From Arthrobacter sp. 9V (GTDB taxonomy: Bacteria > Actinomycetota > Actinomycetes > Actinomycetales > Micrococcaceae), in contig NZ_LR732912.1 in assembly GCF_902506065.1 (NCBI RefSeq), forward strand, positions 4,617,525 to 4,681,524: DNA of 64,000 bases, read 5' to 3'. Below, piece by piece: positions 50,900 to 59,520 of this stretch; within the stretch, counting starts at the first letter, position 1, and every line of letters starts with the position of its first letter. The notes beneath the pieces were generated by a model, which searched no databases, had not been told where the DNA came from, and saw only the letters and a program-made list of their open reading frames with translations. Position numbers and translations under genes: made by a program.

Positions 50900-51598
50900 A
50901 TGGCCGGTGTAGATCAGGAAAAAAGCGAGCATGCCGGCGTTGATAGTGCGCGGGCCCGGGTGCGAATGAGGGTTCCGTCCGTTGCCGAGAGAGTGGCCGA
51001 AGAACTTCGGTATCAACTGGCCGAGGGCTTCCTGGTGCCGGGTGCCAAGCTGACCGAAGCCACCATTGCCGAGGATTTGGGCGTCTCACGGAACACCGTG
51101 CGCGAAGCCTTTGCCGAGCTGGCCGGTGAACGGCTACTCCTCCGCCAGCCCAATAAGGGTGTCTTTGTAGCCACCCTCGAAGCAGGCGACATTCATGACG
51201 TCTACACAGTCCGCCGCGCAATCGAAGTCAGCTCTATCCGTGCCGGTGGCTCGCCTGAGCGCATTGCCGCCGTCAGGGCCGCCGTCGAGGAAGGCAAGCG
51301 GGCAGCGGCCGCTGAAGACAATGAAGGGCTGGGCAGCGCGAACCAGCATTTCCACGGGGCAATTGTGGCCTTGGCGGAAAGCAACCGCTTGAACACGATC
51401 ATGGCGCAGATCTTGGCGGAGATGCGGCTGTACTTCCACAAAGCCACCATGAACGCCCACTTCTACAGCGATTGGCTGAAGGAAAATGAGCAGATCTGCT
51501 CAGCGTTGGAAGGGGGCGATCTCGAGTCTGCCGGGGACCTTCTCCTTGCCTACCTCAACCGGTCAGAGCAGCAGCAGACAGCCATCCACGGCGAGTAG
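50900..51598 (+). CDS. GntR-family (FCD) regulator of the 5-oxoproline operon
   Basis: 232-aa regulator. N-terminal wHTH VAERVAEELRYQLAEGFLVPGAKLTEATIAEDLGVSRNTVREAFAELAGERLLLRQPNKGVFVA; C-terminal FCD domain with metal-binding-type residues (DVYTVRRAIEVSSIR, ANQHFHGAIVALAES, ENEQICSALEGGD). Divergent from pxpA with the operator between, so autoregulation plus control of the operon is likely, with 5-oxoproline or glutamate as possible effector. Confidence 0.93.
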   Translation: MAGVDQEKSEHAGVDSARARVRMRVPSVAERVAEELRYQLAEGFLVPGAKLTEATIAEDLGVSRNTVREAFAELAGERLLLRQPNKGVFVATLEAGDIHDVYTVRRAIEVSSIRAGGSPERIAAVRAAVEEGKRAAAAEDNEGLGSANQHFHGAIVALAESNRLNTIMAQILAEMRLYFHKATMNAHFYSDWLKENEQICSALEGGDLESAGDLLLAYLNRSEQQQTAIHGE

Positions 51599-52324
51599 TC
51601 AGCGCTTACCCTTTTTGCGTGACCCCTTGCCACGGCCCTTGTCCGGATTGGGGGCGTAACGCTGCGCAACCGCGGGCTTCTTGGGACCCCCACCGCGGCG
51701 ATCCGGTTTGGGTGCCTTCTTGGGCTTCTCCTGCTGGGCTGAAGGTTGGCGTGAACTCTGAGCCGTCCGCCCGCGAACGATCCCAATGAACTCTTCGATT
51801 ACGGGACTATCGGTGCCAACAAGCCAGGCCAAGCCGATCTGCGTTCCGGGAGCGCCGGTAAGGCGCCGCATTACCGTGTCCTTGACGTTCAGGTGACGGG
51901 CCACGGACATGGGCAGGATGGCGAGGCCGGCACCGGAGGCAACCACTTGGAGGGCCATGTCCGGCCCGCCCATTTCGTCAATATCAAGGAAGTTCTCCTC
52001 GGATAGATCATCCAGGGCCACTTCCTCAAACACGGAGATCTCATGCCCTTTCGGAGCGACCACCACGGGCTGCTCTTCGTACAAGGGGATGACGTTCAAG
52101 CCTTCGCGGTCCACGGGCAACCGAACAAAGCTCAGGTCAGCGGAACCGTCCCGCAACACCGAGACCTGGGCGGCGTCGTCGGACATGAACGAGTGCAGCG
52201 GGTAGTTGGGCATCCGCTCTTCCCAGCGCCGGATCCACTTCCCAGGCGTCACACCCGCAACGTAGGCGAAGCGGAGACCTGCTAGGGATTCGGTTGTTTC
52301 GGCGGATTCTTCAGCGTCTGGCAC
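51599..52324 (-). CDS. LysR-type effector-binding domain protein lacking HTH
   Basis: 241-aa protein from GTG at 52324. It starts directly with a LysR substrate-binding domain (LAGLRFAYVAGVTPGKWIRRWEERMPNY, LPVDREGLNVIPLYEEQPVVVAPKGHE, VASGAGLAILPMSVARHLNV) and has no DNA-binding domain. The C-terminal 75 residues are Pro/Lys/Arg-rich (EKPKKAPKPDRRGGGPKKP, GRGKGSRKKGKR) and likely disordered, possibly nucleic-acid-binding. Paired with the divergent DUF5997 gene, a pairing I recall from other Actinobacteria. No ribosome site is evident. Confidence 0.82.
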   Translation of the reverse strand: MPDAEESAETTESLAGLRFAYVAGVTPGKWIRRWEERMPNYPLHSFMSDDAAQVSVLRDGSADLSFVRLPVDREGLNVIPLYEEQPVVVAPKGHEISVFEEVALDDLSEENFLDIDEMGGPDMALQVVASGAGLAILPMSVARHLNVKDTVMRRLTGAPGTQIGLAWLVGTDSPVIEEFIGIVRGRTAQSSRQPSAQQEKPKKAPKPDRRGGGPKKPAVAQRYAPNPDKGRGKGSRKKGKR

Positions 52325-52357
52325 ACACTCACAGTACCGGCCAGATACCCTTGAAGC

Positions 52358-52807
52358 ATGACGTCCTCGAACTCCCAGTCCATGAAGCCGGCAACAGTTG
52401 CCAAGAAACTCGGCATCTACCTGCCCGCGACACCCCAGGAGTTCCAGGATTCGTCCATCTCCCGCGAAGAATACGCAGAACTTCAGGCCAACCCGCCGGA
52501 GTGGCTCACCGAGCTGCGCCGCAATGGCCCCCACCCGCGCCCGGTTGTTGCGCAGAAGCTCAACATCTCCATCAGCGGCCTCGCCCGCGGCGGCGTAGAG
52601 GATGCACTCACGACGGCGGAAATCACCGAGCTGCTGCAGGCTCCGCCGCAGTGGCTGGTTACCGAGCGCGCCACGCACGCAGCTGTCCGCTCTGAGGCGC
52701 AGCGCGTCAAGGATGAAGCTGCCAAGAAGGCCGCCACTAAGGAAGCCCGGGACAACGCCGCTGCAAAGCGCGATGCTCCCAAGACCTCCAAGCGCGATCA
52801 CGCGTAA
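52358..52807 (+). CDS. DUF5997 family protein
   Basis: 149-aa protein. KPATVAKKLGIYLPATPQEFQDSSISREEYAELQANPPEWLTELRRNGPHPRPVVAQKLNISISGLARGG and ALTTAEITELLQAPPQWL are the DUF5997 core; a Lys/Ala/Glu-rich helical tail follows. Function unknown. Divergent from the LysR-domain gene, 33 bp apart. Confidence 0.88.
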   Translation: MTSSNSQSMKPATVAKKLGIYLPATPQEFQDSSISREEYAELQANPPEWLTELRRNGPHPRPVVAQKLNISISGLARGGVEDALTTAEITELLQAPPQWLVTERATHAAVRSEAQRVKDEAAKKAATKEARDNAAAKRDAPKTSKRDHA

Positions 52808-52817
52808 GACTTAGCAG

Positions 52818-52851
52818 GTTGTGGCCGGGACCAACGGGTCCCGGCCACAAC
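52818..52851. terminator. Bidirectional terminator
   Basis: Perfect 15-bp stem GTTGTGGCCGGGACC/GGTCCCGGCCACAAC with a 4-nt loop between convergent DUF5997 and VOC genes; TGTTTAAG follows on the plus strand. Confidence 0.8.
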
Positions 52852-52860
52852 TGTTTAAGC

Positions 52861-53244
52861 TCAGTCCTGGTGGAGCTGGATGAAGTTCCCGCAGCCGTCG
52901 TCGAAAACCGCACTGACGCCGGAGGGATCCTCGGACGGTTCGCCTTGGAACGTCACACCTGCGGCGGTCAACCGCTCATACTCAGCCTGAACGTCGGGCA
53001 CGCCGAAGGTGATGGCTGCCAGGCCGGACTCATGCAGGGCGTTCATGTAGTTGGACGCGATGGGGTTGTCGCTGGGTTCCAGCAGAAGCCCTGGGGAACT
53101 GCTGTTCTCCGCGCCGGGATCCTTGATGATGAACAAGTTGTACTCGGGCATGGCCATCAAGGTCTCGAAACCCAGCGTCTCCGTGTAGAAAACATGGGCT
53201 GCAGCGGGGTCCTTGACGTGGATGCTGCACATTTTCAGTCTCAT
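52861..53244 (-). CDS. VOC (glyoxalase/bleomycin resistance) family protein
   Basis: 127-aa protein with a paired beta-alpha-beta fold. MRLKMCSIHVKDPAAAHVFYTETLGFETLMAMPEYNLFII and the second half GVPDVQAEYERLTAAGVTFQGEPSEDPSGVSAVFDDGCGNFIQLHQ with closing metal-ligand-like region. Start at 53244 gives the family N-terminus. Function unknown; often a dioxygenase- or glyoxalase-like detoxification protein. Confidence 0.92.
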   Translation of the reverse strand: MRLKMCSIHVKDPAAAHVFYTETLGFETLMAMPEYNLFIIKDPGAENSSSPGLLLEPSDNPIASNYMNALHESGLAAITFGVPDVQAEYERLTAAGVTFQGEPSEDPSGVSAVFDDGCGNFIQLHQD

Positions 53245-53347
53245 GGTGCCTAGGCTACGCCCCGGTCCCACAACATAACCCCTCGCGCCCATGCAGGCAC
53301 TGGCGCATACTGAATTCAAAGCAGCGAATTCGCTTGGAGGTGGTCCG

Positions 53348-53902
53348 ATGCCCGCCATGATGCTCCTGTGGGGTGTTGCCCTGGTTCTAGCAACCGCAGC
53401 AACCACGTATGTCCTGCACAGGAAACTGACCTACGGCCGCGGCCCGGAGCCGGATGGCATCTTCTGGGACGTGTTCGGAGGGCTGGTGGTCATAGCGCCC
53501 GCCATCCTCGTCCCCGCGGTGCAAGGGCCGCCGGCCGGTCTCATCATGATTTTCGTCGGACTGGCCACCGCTGCAGGGACGCTGCTGAGCATCCGCAAAG
53601 TGGAGCGGATCCACGCAGCTGAGCCCCGCCGTCGTGCTGGTTTCCCGGACGACGCCGCCCGCCACCAAAGCATCCTGGAGCAGTGGCAGCAATACGAGCT
53701 CGATCCTGCGCGGACCATCGACTTTCCGGCCATGACGGACGTACGGACCGTCGAAACAGCGGCACTGACCCGCGCCATGCGGGAGGCCGAATACTGCAAG
53801 ATCACAGCCGGGACCGACTACCGCGCCGCCGTCGAGCGTCTGGCCGAAGCCCTGGCAACAGCCGAACGGGCAGCGGGAGTCCCCGCCCCCGCGCCCAGAT
53901 GA
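53348..53902 (+). CDS. Membrane-anchored hypothetical protein
   Basis: 184-aa protein. GGAGGTGG precedes the ATG at 53348. Two or three N-terminal hydrophobic segments (MLLWGVALVLATAATTYVL, GLVVIAPAILVPAV, GLIMIFVGLATAAGTLL), then a cytosolic helical region of about 100 residues (AAEPRRRAGFPDDAARHQSI, MREAEYCKITAGTDYRAAVERLAEALATAERAAG). I do not recognise the family. Confidence 0.75.
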   Translation: MPAMMLLWGVALVLATAATTYVLHRKLTYGRGPEPDGIFWDVFGGLVVIAPAILVPAVQGPPAGLIMIFVGLATAAGTLLSIRKVERIHAAEPRRRAGFPDDAARHQSILEQWQQYELDPARTIDFPAMTDVRTVETAALTRAMREAEYCKITAGTDYRAAVERLAEALATAERAAGVPAPAPR

Positions 53903-53954
53903 CACTTAACCCCAATCCCAGCGAGCAACATTGGCATTAAGTGCCATCTCGGCG
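53903..53954. repeat. Palindromic intergenic repeat, copy B (degenerate)
   Basis: CACTTAACCCCAATCC (53903-53918) and ATTGGCATTAAGTGCCATCT (53930-53949) with CGGCG. The right half differs by one base in 24 from copy A at 32061; the left half is diverged. Sits between the membrane protein gene and the convergent APC permease. Confidence 0.7.
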
Positions 53955-53983
53955 GAGGCGGAGGCAGAAGGGGAGCAAGAGAA

Positions 53984-55489
53984 CTAGAGAACCTTGCCCT
54001 CGAAGAACTCCGGACGCAGCCGGTACATCACCAGCATGACCACCACGCCCAGCAGGATTACGCCCATTCCCAGCACGAACACCAAGCCGATGCCGCCCAC
54101 CGATGAGCCCGAGCCGTACTCCGGATCCAGTGAGTCCATAGCGGTCTTGACGAACATGACCAGCAGGATCACACCGCCCACCAACGGCGCCAGGAACTTG
54201 AAGAAGAACGCCCGCGCACCCCGGAAGGCCTCGGCCCGGAAGAACCAAACGCAAGCCAGGGCTGTAATGCCGTAGTAGAAGCAGATCATCATGCCCAAGG
54301 CGGTGATGGTGTCCCACAGTGCGTTCTCGGACACCGTCCGGGTGATCACATAGAACGCAGCGGCAGCGATCGCGGCGGCAATGGTGGCAAAACTGGGCGA
54401 CTTGTACGTGGGGCTGATCTTGCCGAACTTGGGCGAGATGGCACGGTAGTGGCCCATGGCCAGCAGGGTGCGGGCCGGTGAAACAAACGTGGACTGCAAG
54501 GACGCTGCGGAGCTGCTCAGGATGGCCAGGGACATGAGGATGGCAAACGGGCCCATCACCGGACCGGCCAGCACGGCGAAAATACTGGACTGGTTCTCCG
54601 GGTTGCCGGCACCCAGTCCGGTCTCACCTACACCCGCGAAGGACAAGGTGGCCAAGGCAACGGTCATGTAAATGATGACGATGACCAGCACAGTGATGGT
54701 TGCTGCACGGCCCGGGGTCTTCTCCGGGTTCTTGGTCTCCTCGTTCATGGTGAGGGTGACGTCCCAGCCCCAGTAGATGAAGATCGAGAGGGACACACCT
54801 GCAGCGAACGAGGAGAAGGAATCAACAGCGAACGGATTGAACCAGTCCGGCGAGATGGCGGTGGCGTCGAACGCCGTTCCGTTGGCTACGTGAGCGAACG
54901 CTGATACGGCAAACCAACCCAGAACCAGCAACTGGAAGGCCACCAGCACGTACTGCACGCCCTTGGTGGTCTCCATGCCCCGGTATGAAATCCAGCAAGC
55001 CAAGGCAATGAACACCAGCGTGGTAGCGATATTCAGGGGCAGGACCTTGCTGAGCTCCCCCAATTCCGGGTTACTGAAAATCTGCGCCAGCATTAGATAG
55101 AAGAAGTCCACGGCCACGGCGGCCAGATTGGACAGCACAATGATAGTTGCCGCGATCAGCCCCCACCCTCCCATCCAGCCGATCCATGGACCAAAGGCAC
55201 GCGTTGCCCACGTGAAGGAGGTTCCGGCGTCGGGCATGGCATTGTTCAGTTCGCGGTAGCCGAGGGCCACCAGCAGCATGGGGATGAAGCCCACCAGGAA
55301 GATCGCGGGCAGATGCACACCCACTTCAGACACGGTAGGGCCGAGGGCCGCGGTCAGGGTATAGGCGGGTGCAATGCAGGAAACACCGATCACGACGGCG
55401 CCGATCAGGCCCACCGAGCCCGCTTTAAGGCCCTTTTCACTCAGGGTTGGTGATTCTTTCGACTGGACCGTCTTTGGTGCAGTTGACAT
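53984..55489 (-). CDS. APC-family amino acid/polyamine permease
   Basis: 501-aa transporter with twelve or so hydrophobic segments. N-terminal motif GLKAGSVGLIGAVVIGVSCIAPAYTLTAALGPTVSEVG, GYRELNNAMPDAGTSFTWATRAFGPWIGWMGGWGLIAATIIVLSNLAAV and IYWGWDVTLTMNEETKNPEKTPGRA are typical of the APC group. Downstream of Usp and putrescine oxidase on the same strand, so putrescine or amine uptake is a reasonable guess. Confidence 0.92.
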   Translation of the reverse strand: MSTAPKTVQSKESPTLSEKGLKAGSVGLIGAVVIGVSCIAPAYTLTAALGPTVSEVGVHLPAIFLVGFIPMLLVALGYRELNNAMPDAGTSFTWATRAFGPWIGWMGGWGLIAATIIVLSNLAAVAVDFFYLMLAQIFSNPELGELSKVLPLNIATTLVFIALACWISYRGMETTKGVQYVLVAFQLLVLGWFAVSAFAHVANGTAFDATAISPDWFNPFAVDSFSSFAAGVSLSIFIYWGWDVTLTMNEETKNPEKTPGRAATITVLVIVIIYMTVALATLSFAGVGETGLGAGNPENQSSIFAVLAGPVMGPFAILMSLAILSSSAASLQSTFVSPARTLLAMGHYRAISPKFGKISPTYKSPSFATIAAAIAAAAFYVITRTVSENALWDTITALGMMICFYYGITALACVWFFRAEAFRGARAFFFKFLAPLVGGVILLVMFVKTAMDSLDPEYGSGSSVGGIGLVFVLGMGVILLGVVVMLVMYRLRPEFFEGKVL

Positions 55490-55511
55490 GGTTTTGCCTT
55501 TCAGGCGATGG

Positions 55512-56414
55512 CTAGGCGCTGTGGCGCGTGAAGTCGCGGGGGACCACGATCATGGGAACGGGCAGGGCACGCAGGATCCGGTTGGCGGTGCAGCCCAGGA
55601 AGGTGGCCCTGTGCTGGGCCAGGCGGCTGGAGCCGATCAGCAGTATTTCGCCGTCTTCCCAGTCGAGTCGGTCAACGGCCTCTTCGATGGTGCGGCCCTG
55701 CCCGACGACGATCTCCGGTTCCGGCACACCGGCACCAACCGCTTCGGCCGCAGTCCCGGCCGCTGGACTACCTGCAGCGGCACTGCCGACGGCGGCAAGG
55801 CGGTCGGCGGCATGCATCCAGGCGGCGTCGGCGAGCCCGGGCGAGTTACCGCCGTCGAGCGCCAACAGGGAGACCAACCGCAGGGGGAGGCCGCGATCGC
55901 GCGCGGACTCAACAGCGACGTCGAGGAGTTCATCGGCGCCCGGCCGCGTCCCGAAGCCGCAGCTCAAGCGCGTGATCGGATCTGTGCGCTGGTAACCATG
56001 CGGCGCCAAGGCGACAGGTACCGGCGATGAGTGGAGCAGCGAACTCGCCACGGAGCCGATAGTAAAGCGCTTGAACAGGCCACCGTTGCTTGCGCCGATG
56101 ACCAAGACTGCCGCGTCCATCTCCACGGCCGCGTCTATAAGCGTCTGCGCTTCTGAGTCACCACGGCGAATGTGGGCGCGGGCTGTCACGTCGGCCGGAA
56201 CCAGGGCGAGGCCTTCGTCCAACCACCGCTGAGCCTGCTCATTGAGGATGTCGTTGTAGCCAGCCTCAGGAGGGTAGACGGCGTTGAAGGGGGAATCTTC
56301 CGGGATCACCAGGACCAGGTCCAGGGTGGCATCGTGGTTCCGGGCAAGCGCAACAGCAAGGTGAACGGCGTCGTGCCCCCTCGCGTTGGCGGTGTAACCC
56401 ACTACGTAGCGCAT
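55512..56414 (-). CDS. Universal stress protein, two UspA domains
   Basis: 300-aa tandem-Usp protein. First domain MRYVVGYTANARGHDAVHLAVALARNHDATLDLVLVI with ATP-type loop VLVIGASNGGLFKRFTIGSVASSLLHSSPVPVALAP. Second domain is shorter and ends in LLIGSSRLAQHRATFLGCTANRILRALPVPMIVVP. Lies 22 bp from the APC permease, apparently co-transcribed, an arrangement often seen for transporter-associated Usps. Confidence 0.9.
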   Translation of the reverse strand: MRYVVGYTANARGHDAVHLAVALARNHDATLDLVLVIPEDSPFNAVYPPEAGYNDILNEQAQRWLDEGLALVPADVTARAHIRRGDSEAQTLIDAAVEMDAAVLVIGASNGGLFKRFTIGSVASSLLHSSPVPVALAPHGYQRTDPITRLSCGFGTRPGADELLDVAVESARDRGLPLRLVSLLALDGGNSPGLADAAWMHAADRLAAVGSAAAGSPAAGTAAEAVGAGVPEPEIVVGQGRTIEEAVDRLDWEDGEILLIGSSRLAQHRATFLGCTANRILRALPVPMIVVPRDFTRHSA

Positions 56415-56476
56415 GGTGGTCCCTTTCCTTTGGTGAACCGGGTGGTGGCTAAAACGTGTGCTGCTTAACAGTGGAG

Positions 56477-56518
56477 CCGGCAGGCCGGGCGTGACGCTCC
56501 CCAGCCTGCCGGTTTTTT
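56477..56518. terminator. Hairpin terminator between putrescine oxidase and Usp genes
   Basis: CCGGCAGGC (56477-56485) pairs with GCCTGCCGG (56504-56512), followed on the plus strand by TTTTTT. Both flanking genes are on the minus strand, where the hairpin has no U run, so it may only attenuate. Confidence 0.55.
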
Positions 56519-56528
56519 ACTGATCGCC

Positions 56529-57905
56529 TCAGGCGACGGGTACAGCAGCCAGTTTGTTGGCTTCGACGATCCGGGCGGCGGTTGCCTGGCCCATGCGGAC
56601 GGCACCATCCACGTGCTGGTAGCCCTCAGCTGCGAGGTCGGACGAGGACCAGTAGATGGGCCCGACGTTCGCGTGTTGGTCCTTGCCGTAGCGGTGCAGG
56701 CCGCCGAGGTCATAGCTGGATGCGTAGGCGCCGCGGGTCCATTCCTCGGAGCCCCAATCGGACTCGTAGTAGACCTCGGGGGTCAGTGCCTTGTCGCCAA
56801 GGAAACCGGCGATGGACTCGAGGATCGCTTTCTTGCGGTCTTCGGCGCTGAGCTCGAACACGGCGTCGGCCTTTTCGTCGGACACAAAGCCCACCAAGGT
56901 TCCGCGGGTATCGCCGTGGTTGGTGTTGTCGTAGACCTCCTGGACCAGCGCGCCGGCGCTGAAGCCCGTGCCGGAAAGTCCTTCTTCACGCCAGAACGGG
57001 GTGTCGTACACGGCGTGGACCTTGATGACCAGGCCCAGAGACTGGTGCTGGTGCATCTGGTGCTGGCGGCGCGGCAACGGGGGTTCGAAAGAGACGCGTG
57101 AGTACAGGTTCGGCGGCACGGCCATGATTACAAAGCGCGCATTGACGGTTGCCCGCTCGGACATCACGGTCACGTTGTTGTGGTCCCACTTGATGGTGCG
57201 AACCGGGCTGTTAAGTACGACGTCGTCGCCCAGCTCTGCTGCCTGCAGCAGTGAGACCTGCTGCATACCCCCGATGACCCGCTTGTCCAGGATGAAGTCC
57301 TCATCCGTGAGGTGGCTGAAGGAGCCGGCTGAAGCAGCCATGAGGACTGCCTGCAGCGCGGAAAAGGCGTGGGCGGGTTTGGTGAGCATGCCGCCGGCAA
57401 TGAAGAGGCCGATGTTGTTGCAGGCTTCTTCATCATTGGAGTTCTGGCGGAGCCAGTGGTGGAAGGAGATGGTGTCCAGCTCACGCGCTTTGGGGTGGGC
57501 CCACGGCTCGGTGGGGCCGATCTCGGCAGCAAGTTCGTCCAGGATGGCAACGAGCTTGTCCATCTCGGCCTTGGTAGTTTCATTTACCGGGAACGTGTCA
57601 CCGGTGTACTGGGTGCGCTTACCGTCGGCGCCGATGTAGACGGACTCACCTTCGCGGTAGCGTGAGTACATTTTCAGTCCGAGCTCGTCCAGCAGCTCCA
57701 TGAGGGCTGTCTGGTCCGGGGAAACCCACTGGCCGCCGATTTCCAGCATTGCGCCGTCGATCGTGTCCGTCCAGGTGCGTCCGCCCACGCGGTCGCGTGC
57801 TTCGAGCACAGCAACGCTGAGTCCGGCCTTCTTCAATTCCCGTGCGGCCGTCAGCCCTGACGGTCCGGCACCGACGATCACAACGTCGCGATCAAGATTC
57901 TGCAT
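56529..57905 (-). CDS. puo: Putrescine oxidase (flavin monoamine oxidase)
   Basis: 458-aa FAD enzyme matching Micrococcus/Rhodococcus putrescine oxidases over its whole length, as far as I can recall them. It converts putrescine to 4-aminobutanal (then pyrroline), ammonia and hydrogen peroxide. VVIVGAGPSGLTAARELKKAGLSVAVLEARDRVGGRTWTDTIDGAMLEIGGQWVSPDQTALM, GLFIAGGMLTKPAHAFSALQAVLMAASAGSFSHL, YESDWGSEEWTRGAYASSYDLGGLHRYG and AAEGYQHVDGAVRMGQATAARIV are characteristic. Start at 57905 follows GAGAGGA; no signal peptide. Regulated with TetR through the palindrome at 57942. Confidence 0.93.
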   Translation of the reverse strand: MQNLDRDVVIVGAGPSGLTAARELKKAGLSVAVLEARDRVGGRTWTDTIDGAMLEIGGQWVSPDQTALMELLDELGLKMYSRYREGESVYIGADGKRTQYTGDTFPVNETTKAEMDKLVAILDELAAEIGPTEPWAHPKARELDTISFHHWLRQNSNDEEACNNIGLFIAGGMLTKPAHAFSALQAVLMAASAGSFSHLTDEDFILDKRVIGGMQQVSLLQAAELGDDVVLNSPVRTIKWDHNNVTVMSERATVNARFVIMAVPPNLYSRVSFEPPLPRRQHQMHQHQSLGLVIKVHAVYDTPFWREEGLSGTGFSAGALVQEVYDNTNHGDTRGTLVGFVSDEKADAVFELSAEDRKKAILESIAGFLGDKALTPEVYYESDWGSEEWTRGAYASSYDLGGLHRYGKDQHANVGPIYWSSSDLAAEGYQHVDGAVRMGQATAARIVEANKLAAVPVA

Positions 57906-57941
57906 GATGTCCTCTCCGTGGCCGTCCGTGGTGGCTGACCA

Positions 57942-57964
57942 ATAAATGAATGGCATTCATTTAT
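57942..57964. promoter_or_regulatory. TetR operator
   Basis: Perfect palindrome ATAAATGAATG-G-CATTCATTTAT, 23 bp, in the 139-bp region between the divergent putrescine oxidase and TetR genes. Confidence 0.85.
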
Positions 57965-58044
57965 CTCCATAGTAGCGCTGGAGGCGTCCAGTGTGAAGGC
58001 CCGATGGAATAATGCTTGAGACACAGGCAGCAGAAAGGCCTCCG

Positions 58045-58740
58045 ATGCCCGCACCAACGCCCGCCCCTCCCGCCCTCCCGGCCGGCTCAACACGCCGCCG
58101 CGCCGGTCGACCGACGGCTGCGGTCCTGGACCAGGACGGCATCACGACGGCGGCGCTGGAGTTGATCAGCAACAAGGGTTACAACGGACTCACCATGGCG
58201 GCCCTGGCGCGCTCCCTCGGCGTGGCGCCGTCTGCGCTGTACAACCACGTTGCCTCCAAGGATGACGTCTTGCTGCTGGTGGAAGACCACCTCGCGGCAA
58301 TGGTGGATGTCTCTGCCTTCGGCGTGGAACCATGGGACGCAGCTGTGCGTCGCTGGGCATGGTCCTACCGCGACGTATTCTCGGAGCATACGCCGCTGAT
58401 CCCCGTGATTGCCGTGCTTCCCGTGGCCAATGCACCGAAAACCCTTGCGATGTACGAGGCCGTGACTGCCGGCTTCCGCGACGCCGGATTCCCGGAGGAG
58501 AAGATCATCTCCGCCATCGTGGCTCTTGAGGCGTTCGTTTTCGGTGCCGCCTACGACGTCACCGCGCCTGAGGACATCTTCGACGCCGGCAGCCTCACCG
58601 AGCAGGTCCCCAACTTCACGGCTGCTGTTGACCGGCTGGCTCTTGAACGGCATGAGCGCCCCACCGACGTCGCGTTCAGCCTGGGGCTTGAGGCGCTGAT
58701 TACGGGGTTCGGGGCACTGCGAAGAACTGCTTCAGACTAG
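58045..58740 (+). CDS. TetR-family regulator of the putrescine oxidase locus
   Basis: 231-aa repressor. A Pro/Ala-rich leader precedes the HTH: GITTAALELISNKGYNGLTMAALARSLGVAPSALYNHVASKDDVLLLVEDHLAAM. Ligand domain of the tetracycline-repressor C-terminal type (RRWAWSYRDVFSEHTPLIPVIAVLPVANAPKTLAMYEAVTAGFRDAGFPEEKIISAIVALEAFVFG). ATG at 58045 follows AAAGG by 6 nt; ATG 58012 is possible. Divergent from puo. Confidence 0.9.
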   Translation: MPAPTPAPPALPAGSTRRRAGRPTAAVLDQDGITTAALELISNKGYNGLTMAALARSLGVAPSALYNHVASKDDVLLLVEDHLAAMVDVSAFGVEPWDAAVRRWAWSYRDVFSEHTPLIPVIAVLPVANAPKTLAMYEAVTAGFRDAGFPEEKIISAIVALEAFVFGAAYDVTAPEDIFDAGSLTEQVPNFTAAVDRLALERHERPTDVAFSLGLEALITGFGALRRTASD

Positions 58741-58751
58741 CGGGCGGGTTT

Positions 58752-59396
58752 TCAGCGTTCCACTGGGCTGACGCGAACGCTGATGACGGATGGATCAATG
58801 GGCCCGTTGTAGTCAATGTCATAGGTCACGGCCAGACCCACAGAGGTTCCGGGCCCCAGGGCGTAGTGGCTCAGTCCCATCGGGCTGGTGCTCTTCTGGA
58901 CGTTTTGGAGCCAGTATTCCGCGTCGGCGGCATCCAACCCGTAGCGAGGAACCGCGTCCCGAACGTCCCTTTCCAGGTCTTCCCACTTTTCGTGGCGATG
59001 ATAGAAGGTGACCTCTTTGAAGTCCGAACGCGCGGGGTCGGTTGCGAACTTGAGGGTGTCGGAGCTTCCGGTCACAGTGCCTTGAGGACCGGCAATGCTG
59101 ATCTGGATCTCGCGGCCCTCCCGGGCAAAGATGAGCGGACCTCTCGCAGCCTCGGCAGGAAGGCCAACGGAATCCTTCTCGAGTTTTCCTGCTGTCATGT
59201 CCAAGCGTGCGGATCCCTGTGACGTGATGCGCTCGGCCCCGGCGGCGGTCAGCGTATCGAATTCCCCGCCATCCGATTGATCCCCGGGGCCGGAGGCGCC
59301 CCCCGAGCAGCCGGCCAGGACGAGGGACAATACCAAAGCACCGGCGGCCGCCATCCGGCCCTGCCTAACCCTGCCCGGAACTCCTTGCCCGGCCAT
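58752..59396 (-). CDS. Lipoprotein of unknown function
   Basis: 214-aa lipoprotein from the ATG at 59396; a longer start at 59462 adds a hydrophilic leader. Signal RMAAAGALVLSLVLAGC, then a Gly/Ser/Asp linker (SGGASGPGDQSDGGE). The domain reads LPAEAARGPLIFAREGREIQISIAGPQGTVTGSSDTLKFATDPARSDFKEVTFYHRHEKWEDLERDVRDAVPRYGLDAADAEYWLQNVQKST, not a family I can name. Convergent with the TetR gene. Confidence 0.78.
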   Translation of the reverse strand: MAGQGVPGRVRQGRMAAAGALVLSLVLAGCSGGASGPGDQSDGGEFDTLTAAGAERITSQGSARLDMTAGKLEKDSVGLPAEAARGPLIFAREGREIQISIAGPQGTVTGSSDTLKFATDPARSDFKEVTFYHRHEKWEDLERDVRDAVPRYGLDAADAEYWLQNVQKSTSPMGLSHYALGPGTSVGLAVTYDIDYNGPIDPSVISVRVSPVER

Positions 59397-59520
59397 AGGG
59401 TCTTCGACCTGCACATTCTTGCGATCTCCGGCCGGTTTTTGGCCTGTTTCTCGTACTGACACACAGGAAGTCTACGAGGACGGGGGCGGTTGGTGCCGAA
59501 TGCTCCCGGAGTTTGCGACT

